From: Treponema sp.
Lineage (GTDB): Bacteria; Spirochaetota; Spirochaetia; Treponematales; Treponemataceae
Reading direction: 5' to 3'
DNA length: 6,543 bases
Assembly: GCA_017421145.1 (NCBI GenBank)
Contig: JAFOTA010000266.1
Span: 1 to 6,543 of the forward strand
Numbering within the stretch: the first letter of the stretch is position 1; each line of letters starts with the position of its first letter. Shown one piece after another: positions 1-4,071 of this stretch. The notes under the pieces are model-generated. The model ran no database searches. It was not told where the DNA came from and worked only from the letters and a program-made list of their open reading frames with translations. The translations under genes and the position numbers were made by a program.

Positions 1-342
1 GCTTATCTCTCTTGCTTTTCGCTCCGAGATACCCTTTATCTCTGCCAGGCGCTCAGGCTCTTCTTCGATAATACGGAAGGTGTCATCGCCGAATTTCTTT
101 ACAATGCGGGCTGCAAGAGATACCCCTATGCCCTTTATGGCGCCGGAGCCAAGATATCTCTGCATGCTCGCAGCATCATCCGGTATTGAGATCTCGTAGG
201 AATCTGCCTTGAACTGACTGCCGTAGACAGGGTGGTTCACATATTCACCCTCTATCTCGATGGTATCTCCGACATCCACATCACGAAACGAGCCGGTGCA
301 GATGATCTCCGAATCCGCCGTCACCAGGTTTAATACCCCGTA
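1..342 (-). pseudogene. RecD2-type helicase, N-terminal fragment (5' end lost, 3' end off the window)
   Basis: Read on the minus strand, 342 to 1 is open throughout and encodes an OB-like beta-rich stretch (GVLNLVTADSEIICTGSF, then GDTIEIEGEY and HPVYGSQFKADSYEI) followed by two helix-hairpin-helix repeats (IKGIGVSLAARIVKKFG and LAEIKGISERKAREI). This order matches the N-terminal region of RecD2-family SF1 DNA helicases (5'-3' helicases in DNA repair, cytoplasmic). The ATPase domains would lie left of base 1. The family normally starts with about 15 more residues before the matching part. Here the match stops at the TAC codon at 342-340. The frame stays open to an ATG at 393-391, behind a TAA at 402-400, but those extra codons look unrelated and no ribosome binding site precedes that ATG. 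The fragment is therefore cut at its front. The wording of the protein resembles clostridial RecD2 from memory, so it may come from another genome. Family assignment is fairly sure; status as a real broken gene versus assembly artefact is open. Confidence 0.7.
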
Positions 343-346
343 AAGA
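334..346. other. Junction between two headless gene fragments (rearrangement or chimeric joint)
   Basis: The minus-strand RecD2-like match ends at about 342 and the plus-strand stress-protein-like match begins at about 339, so the two meet with only a few shared bases. Both genes lose their N-terminal part exactly here, which no intact divergent gene pair would show. I see no transposase, inverted repeat or tRNA at the joint. A short-homology joining event in the chromosome or, more simply, a misassembly would explain it. Confidence 0.6.
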
Positions 347-509
347 CAAGGCCGACCTGATCCTTCTGGGAGATTCAAAGAAAACGTCCGCATCAGTGCT
401 TACACACGGTCATCTAGGAATCCAGGACAGCGAAATCATCGGTTCTTCAACCTGCTCGGTCATGGTCGTAAGGGAACCGAACGTAGAGCAATTGTTCAAG
501 CTCTGCTAA
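339..509 (+). pseudogene. Probable universal stress protein (UspA-like) C-terminal fragment
   Basis: The plus frame ending at TAA 507-509 encodes a tail of about 56 residues beginning KDKADLILLGD, then GIQDSEIIGSS and TCSVMVVREPNVEQLF. The pattern ADLI-x-x-G, a helix, then S-x-CSVMVVR resembles the end of the alpha/beta UspA fold, where the last strand forms the dimer edge. The classical ATP-binding glycine motif (G-x2-G-x9-G-S/T) is not visible: only single glycines are present, so this may be a non-ATP-binding type or another alpha/beta protein. The N-terminal 80 to 100 residues expected of a single-domain Usp are replaced by the opposite-strand RecD2-like fragment. Reading the same frame leftward meets a TGA at 303-305 with no plausible start between. 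It is therefore a broken or artefactually joined gene. The next gene starts 109 bases downstream. Confidence 0.45.
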
Positions 510-548
510 GGAAACGCTGGATCTTTTACGGGAATGCCTTTCCCCGCC

Positions 549-610
549 AAAAAAAAAAATTTTAAAATTTTGTTTTATCTGTTAGAAAAATATCCGTTTG
601 GGTGTATACT
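549..610 (+). promoter_or_regulatory. Candidate promoter region of the two-component operon, with A-tract
   Basis: The gap 510-618 holds an 11-A run (549-559) running into alternating blocks of four T, four A and four T (560-571), then a -10-like TATACT at 605-610. A run of phased A/T blocks upstream of a -10 could act as an UP element or bent DNA. The -35 at normal spacing (TTAGAA, 582-587) is poor, so the promoter call rests mainly on the -10. The predicted start, about 617, would lie only 2 bases before the ATG at 619. Nothing else is recognisable in the gap. Confidence 0.3.
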
Positions 611-618
611 GGAAGCGT

Positions 619-1305
619 ATGAGAATTTTATTAGTTGAAGATGAAGTAAGACTTTCGCAGGCTCTCGTGGAGATTTTCCGTAAAAACCGTTATGGCGTGG
701 ATGCCGTGTATGACGGAAAGGAAGGACTCAAATATGCCAGGAGCGGAATTTATGATGTCGTGATCCTTGACATAATGCTTCCGGGAATGGACGGCGTTTC
801 CATCCTCAGGACATTGCGCGAAGAGCAGAACAATGTTTCCGTCATGATACTGACCGCCAAGGATGATATCGAAGACAGGGTCAAGGGTCTTGACTGCGGT
901 GCCGATGACTACGTTACGAAACCGTTCAGCACGGACGAGCTTCTTGCAAGGATAAGGGCACTTTCAAGGCGCAAGGGAGACATGAAATCTTCCACCGTGT
1001 CATACGGAGACCTGGTTCTGGACAAGGGAAGCTGCGAACTTCAGAAAGTCAACGGCGAATCAATAAAGCTCTCGCTGAAGGAATTCCAGATAATAGAGCT
1101 TTTGTTCGACAATCCGAAGCAGATCATCAAGAAGGAAGTCATCATCGAAAAAATCTGGGGCGGTGATTCAGATGCCGAGTACAACAACGTAGAAGTATAC
1201 ATCTCGTTCCTCAGAAAAAAAATCGAGCAGCTTAAGGTCTCGGTGCAGATTAGGACATCACGCGGAATCGGATATTCACTTGAAGAAAAGCCTGAGTCCA
1301 AATGA
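619..1305 (+). CDS. OmpR/PhoB-family response regulator
   Basis: A 228-residue DNA-binding response regulator, the usual length for this family. The receiver domain (about 1-118) begins MRILLVEDE with the acidic pocket at E7/D8, the phosphoacceptor D51 in DIMLPGMDG, the switch T79 in MILTA and K101 in KPF. A winged-helix DNA-binding domain fills about 125-222 (LSLKEFQIIELL, then a recognition helix around NNVEVYISFLRKKI and the wing SRGIGY). It is expected to be phosphorylated by the kinase encoded immediately downstream and to bind promoters as a dimer. I chose ATG 619 because the family starts exactly with this short strand; a TTG at 598 would add seven atypical residues and has no ribosome binding site. 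GGAAG at 611-615 is the only Shine-Dalgarno-like site, and at 3 bases it is close to the ATG. The stop overlaps the kinase start in ATGA. Target genes cannot be inferred. Confidence 0.93.
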   Translation: MRILLVEDEVRLSQALVEIFRKNRYGVDAVYDGKEGLKYARSGIYDVVILDIMLPGMDGVSILRTLREEQNNVSVMILTAKDDIEDRVKGLDCGADDYVTKPFSTDELLARIRALSRRKGDMKSSTVSYGDLVLDKGSCELQKVNGESIKLSLKEFQIIELLFDNPKQIIKKEVIIEKIWGGDSDAEYNNVEVYISFLRKKIEQLKVSVQIRTSRGIGYSLEEKPESK

Positions 1306-2567
1306 AAAAGAAAGATGTCTTTTTTCATCTGAAGCTTAAGAATTCTTTTTCAATACTTTCTATCGTAGGGACCATACTCGCACTTTTCATCGTCGCGCTT
1401 GACGTCTTCATGTTCCATATGTCGAATTACCAGTCGCAGAACCTCATGGACGCAATAATCAAGGACGGCGGTGAATTTCGTCCTGATCCTGATTACATGA
1501 GCTTTGACCGGACGGGAACCTACAGCGACTATTTTTCTGCCGAGCTTGATGAAAAAGGAAACATACTGCGCGTAATCCATGACTTTACCCTTGAGCGCGA
1601 TGACAATCTGATTCAGAACATCTACGCCTATTCCCGGAAAGAAAACAAGCCCCGCGGATTCTATCATGGAATATTGTACTTTTTCTATGAGTCTCCGTCT
1701 TTTCCTATGCTCGTCCTGATTGACAAAATAAGCGAATCAGCGAACAGAAAGAGGTTCGTCGTGTTTTCCATGCTGATTTTCCTCCTCAGCCTGGGCGCGC
1801 TTTTCGTATTGTCGTGGTACATATCGAAATTCGAGATCAATACTATTGAGGAAGCTTTTTCACGCCAGAAGCAGTTCGTTTCCGACGTTTCCCATGAGCT
1901 TAAGACCCCGATTGCCGTGATCGGCACCAACATTTCCGTTCTGGAGCAGCAGATTCCAAAAAACAAGTGGCTCAACTACATAAAGACCGAGAACGAGAGA
2001 ATGAGCGTCATGGTCAGGGACATGCTGTATCTTGCGCGTGACGAAGCGGGTGCGCTTGACTATGACATGAAGCCGTTCGATCTTTCGGATATGGTCGGAT
2101 GCGCAGTGCTTCCTTTTGAAAGCCTTGCGTTCGAGCAGAAAAAAAAGCTCTGCCTGAATCTTCCGTCTTTGCCGGTGACCGTGATAGGCGATGAAAACCG
2201 TCTCAAGCAGGCGGTGATCATATTGACCGACAACGCGATGAAAAATTCGGAAGAAAACGCGGTCATAAGGATTACGGCAGGAATTTCGGGACAGAAGGCT
2301 TTCGTAAAGGTGTATAATACGGGGCATGGCGTGGCTCCTGAAGAAAAAGAGAAAATCTTCAACCGTTTCTACCGCTCCGATGCATCGAGGACGAGGGACA
2401 CCGGGGGATGCGGCCTTGGACTTTCGATTGCACAGGCAGTCGTCCAGAGACACGGCGGAAAAATAACGGTCGAAAGCGAGGTCGGAAAATACGCTGAATT
2501 TACGATAACCATTCCGGCTGCAACGCATGGTACGCTCCCCAGAAACCGCTCCGACATCTTGTCCTGA
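1302..2567 (+). CDS. Membrane sensor histidine kinase (EnvZ/OmpR-type pair)
   Basis: A 421-residue inner-membrane kinase. After a basic N-terminus, transmembrane segment 1 spans about residues 17-38. An extracytoplasmic sensor region of about 110 residues (40-149) resembles nothing I recognise. Transmembrane segment 2 covers about 152-174. H198 in SDVSHELKTP is the phosphorylation site of the HisKA dimerisation helix. It lies only about 24 residues after the membrane, so no HAMP domain fits. The HATPase_c domain has the N-box with N311 (TDNAMKNS), an F-box (FNRFYR, 353-358) and a G2-box (GGCGLGLSIA, 368-377). The G1 box reads NTGHG (339-343) instead of the common D-x-G-x-G. The start overlaps the regulator's stop by 4 bases (ATGA), so translation is probably coupled and the two form one operon. 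It should autophosphorylate and pass phosphate to the upstream regulator; the stimulus is unknown. The short tail after about 405 is not conserved-looking. Confidence 0.93.
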   Translation: MKKKDVFFHLKLKNSFSILSIVGTILALFIVALDVFMFHMSNYQSQNLMDAIIKDGGEFRPDPDYMSFDRTGTYSDYFSAELDEKGNILRVIHDFTLERDDNLIQNIYAYSRKENKPRGFYHGILYFFYESPSFPMLVLIDKISESANRKRFVVFSMLIFLLSLGALFVLSWYISKFEINTIEEAFSRQKQFVSDVSHELKTPIAVIGTNISVLEQQIPKNKWLNYIKTENERMSVMVRDMLYLARDEAGALDYDMKPFDLSDMVGCAVLPFESLAFEQKKKLCLNLPSLPVTVIGDENRLKQAVIILTDNAMKNSEENAVIRITAGISGQKAFVKVYNTGHGVAPEEKEKIFNRFYRSDASRTRDTGGCGLGLSIAQAVVQRHGGKITVESEVGKYAEFTITIPAATHGTLPRNRSDILS

Positions 2568-2587
2568 TTTTTTAAATTTGGTAATAT
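2559..2587 (+). promoter_or_regulatory. Candidate sigma-70-type promoter of dapL
   Basis: TTGTCC at 2559-2564 and TAATAT at 2582-2587 are 17 bases apart, and TGG (2579-2581) before the -10 makes an extended -10. Each hexamer matches 4 of 6 consensus positions. The -35 lies over the last codons of the kinase gene. Transcription would start near 2594, giving a leader of about 59 bases to dapL. The A/T richness of 2568-2596 makes chance -10 matches easy. No terminator hairpin is visible after the kinase gene, so readthrough into dapL is also possible. Confidence 0.35.
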
Positions 2588-2602
2588 TTTTTTAAGAAGA
2601 CA

Positions 2603-2623
2603 TCGGATGATCCGAAACCGGAT
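2603..2623 (+). repeat. Overlapping inverted repeats in the dapL leader
   Basis: TCGGA (2603-2607) can pair with TCCGA (2611-2615) over a 3-base loop. ATCCG (2610-2614) can instead pair with CGGAT (2619-2623) over AAAC. Both structures use the same middle strand, so only one can form at a time. As RNA these are weak 5-bp stems; as DNA the same symmetry could be a small operator. They lie 30 to 50 bases before the dapL start and do not cover its ribosome binding site. Confidence 0.3.
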
Positions 2624-2652
2624 TGCCCGGCGTTACCCTAAAGAGGTCTGTC

Positions 2653-3885
2653 ATGATAGAAAGAAACACAGGTTTTGCCAATTTGTCCGCAGGATATCTT
2701 TTCCCGGAGGTTGCCAAGCGCAGGCGTGAGTATCAGGAAAAGCACCCTGATGCCAAGATCATAAGCCTTGGTATTGGAAATACGACCGAGCCGCTTACAC
2801 CGCACATAACCAGCGCCATGGTCACTTATGCAAGGGGGCTTGGAACCAAATCCGGCTATTCAGGATACGGCGATGAGCAGGGACTTTTTGCCCTCAGGGA
2901 AAGGATTGCGCAGGTCGTGTATCCGAACATGGGTTTCTCACCTGACGAGATTTTCATTTCAGACGGAGCCAAGTGCGACATTGCAAGGATTCAGACTCTT
3001 TTCGGAAAAAAGACACCGATTGCCGTCCAGGATCCTGCATATCCGGTTTACGTCGATGGAAGCGTGATCGTCGGGTCGGCCGGAAAAAGCGGAAAAAAAG
3101 GCTACAAAGGAGTGACCTACCTCCCGTGTACCGCCGAAAACAATTTTTTCCCGGATCTTTCTTCTGTAAAGCCTGATTCCCTCATCTATTTCTGCAGCCC
3201 GAACAATCCGACCGGAGCGGCTTGCAGCAAGGCACAGCTCAAAAAGCTCGTTGACTTTGCGAACCAGAACGGATGTATAATCATTTTCGACTCTGCATAT
3301 TCAGCGTTCATAAGGAATGACAAGCTTCCGAAATCAATATATGAAATAAGGGGCGCAAAAAAATGTGCCATAGAGATAAATTCCTTCTCAAAGCTCGCAG
3401 GTTTCACCGGTGTGCGCCTGGGATGGAGCGTCGTTCCTTCGGCACTTAAATATGCGGACGGGACTTCGGTGCGCGATGACTGGAACCGCGTGATGACGAC
3501 GTTGTTCAACGGTGCCAGCAACATTGCCCAGAGCGGAGGACTTGCAGCCCTTGATCCTGAAGGAATAAAGGAAACCACGGGGCTTGTTGACTATTACCTT
3601 GAAAACGCACGCCTCATGCAGGAAACCCTCAGGGGAGCGAATTTTGCGGAAGCCGGAGTAAAGGTCTATTATACAGGCGATTCCCCGTATCTCTGGGTGA
3701 ATTTTCCCGGATGGAAGAGCTGGGACATATTCGACAAGATTCTCAATGACTGCCGCGTCGTGACTACGCCTGGATCTGGTTTCGGACCCTCAGGGGAAAG
3801 CTACCTCCGCTTCAGCTGTTTCGGACACAGGGATGACGTGAGGGAAGCTTGCAAAAGGCTTTCGACCCTCAATCTGATGGACTGA
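2653..3885 (+). CDS. dapL: LL-diaminopimelate aminotransferase
   Basis: A 410-residue PLP enzyme of fold type I that converts tetrahydrodipicolinate directly to LL-2,6-diaminopimelate with glutamate as amino donor, bypassing the acylated intermediates of the DapD/DapC/DapE route. It acts in the cytoplasm and supplies lysine and peptidoglycan precursors. Numbered from ATG 2653, diagnostic signatures include LSAGYLFPEVA and SLGIGNTTEPLTP near the N-terminus, SDGAKCD (103-109), CSPNNPTGA with N185, the FDSAY segment with D213 and Y216, the PLP Schiff-base lysine K247 in SFSKLAGFTGVRLGW, FNGASN, TTPGSGFGP and the carboxylate-binding R386 in YLRFS. The length and order match plant and chlamydial DapL closely from memory. 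ATG 2653 is preferred over an in-frame TTG at 2623 because AAGAGG (2641-2646) sits 6 bases upstream of it and family members start just before the SRN/ERN-type segment. It appears to be transcribed alone, probably from the promoter near 2559-2587. Confidence 0.96.
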   Translation: MIERNTGFANLSAGYLFPEVAKRRREYQEKHPDAKIISLGIGNTTEPLTPHITSAMVTYARGLGTKSGYSGYGDEQGLFALRERIAQVVYPNMGFSPDEIFISDGAKCDIARIQTLFGKKTPIAVQDPAYPVYVDGSVIVGSAGKSGKKGYKGVTYLPCTAENNFFPDLSSVKPDSLIYFCSPNNPTGAACSKAQLKKLVDFANQNGCIIIFDSAYSAFIRNDKLPKSIYEIRGAKKCAIEINSFSKLAGFTGVRLGWSVVPSALKYADGTSVRDDWNRVMTTLFNGASNIAQSGGLAALDPEGIKETTGLVDYYLENARLMQETLRGANFAEAGVKVYYTGDSPYLWVNFPGWKSWDIFDKILNDCRVVTTPGSGFGPSGESYLRFSCFGHRDDVREACKRLSTLNLMD

Positions 3886-3915
3886 AAGACGGATTCAAAA
3901 TAATTAAATTTTTGC

Positions 3916-3944
3916 TTTCCTATTTGGCTCCTGTGTGGTATAAT
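3916..3944 (+). promoter_or_regulatory. Extended -10 promoter in the dapL-cheA gap
   Basis: TGG followed by a perfect TATAAT (3936-3944) is the best -10 in the window. A -35 at 17-base spacing (TTTCCT, 3916-3921) is weak, as is common with extended -10 promoters; TTGCTT at 3912-3917 is better but 21 bases away. The start would be near 3951, about 120 bases before cheA. The transcript would open directly into two hairpins, making this either the long-leader promoter of the chemotaxis operon or the promoter of a short RNA. Confidence 0.55.
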
Positions 3945-3955
3945 AGACCTATTGG

Positions 3956-3973
3956 GGAACCATATCCGGTTCC
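3956..3973 (+). promoter_or_regulatory. Leader hairpin 1 (GGAACC/GGTTCC)
   Basis: GGAACC (3956-3961) and GGTTCC (3968-3973) form a perfect 6-bp stem around the 6-base loop ATATCC. It lies about 5 bases after the predicted start of the 3936-3944 promoter, so it would cap the 5' end of that RNA, a position where hairpins can slow decay. No T-run follows, so it is not a terminator by itself. Confidence 0.45.
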
Positions 3974-3983
3974 TTGTTGGTCG

Positions 3984-4018
3984 TGCATTTTCAAGATCCG
4001 CTTGTAAGATGCAGTTTT
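3984..4018 (+). terminator. Terminator- or attenuator-like hairpin before cheA
   Basis: TGCATTTTCAAG (3984-3995) pairs with CTTGTAAGATGCA (4001-4013) over the 5-base loop ATCCG. The stem is 12 bp with one bulged T (4005) and one G-U pair, and is followed by G and TTTT (4015-4018). The stem is A/T-rich and the T-run is short, so termination may be partial. It lies 98 bases after the dapL stop but also downstream of the 3936-3944 promoter. It could end dapL transcripts, attenuate cheA transcripts, or end a short RNA of about 68 nt. Confidence 0.45.
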
Positions 4019-4037
4019 GTACAGAGCGCCTTTTTGC

Positions 4038-4065
4038 TTGACTATTGTTTGGAAGAGGTTAAAAT
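4038..4065 (+). promoter_or_regulatory. Second promoter-like pair abutting the cheA start
   Basis: TTGACT (4038-4043, 5 of 6 to consensus) and TAAAAT (4060-4065, 5 of 6) are 16 bases apart. By consensus this beats the upstream promoter's -35, and it lies after the terminator-like hairpin. Its predicted start, about 4072, falls on the A of the cheA ATG, which would give a leaderless message lacking the GGAAGAGG at 4051-4058. That conflict lowers confidence. Confidence 0.4.
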
Positions 4066-4071
4066 ATAGTT

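Noticed and set aside
530..544. GGGAA/TTCCC hairpin after the stress-protein-like tail as a terminator
   Set aside because: The stem is only 5 bp and is followed by CCGCC and an A-run, not a T-run. It does not work as an intrinsic terminator on either strand.
598..618. TTG at 598 as start of the response regulator
   Set aside because: It would add seven residues before the conserved MRILLVEDE strand and has no ribosome binding site. ATG 619 fits the family.
1215..1222. Eight-A run in the response regulator (another at 2139-2146 in the kinase) as a phase-variation or slippage site
   Set aside because: Both read in frame as ordinary lysine codons in conserved regions. A-runs of 7 to 8 are common in Lys-rich coding here, and no alternative frame product of interest follows.
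1860..2528. Long minus-strand open frame of 222 codons
   Set aside because: It lies entirely opposite the histidine kinase, whose catalytic boxes are all present in the plus frame. Its translation shows no domain and is rich in Arg/His/Phe as expected of an antisense shadow.
2623..2652. TTG at 2623 as start of dapL
   Set aside because: AAGAGG at 2641-2646 is well placed for ATG 2653, and the added ten residues are not family-like.
3897..3912. AAAAT/ATTTT inverted repeat just after dapL as terminator
   Set aside because: The stem is only A/T pairs and too weak. The hairpin at 3984-4013 is a better candidate.
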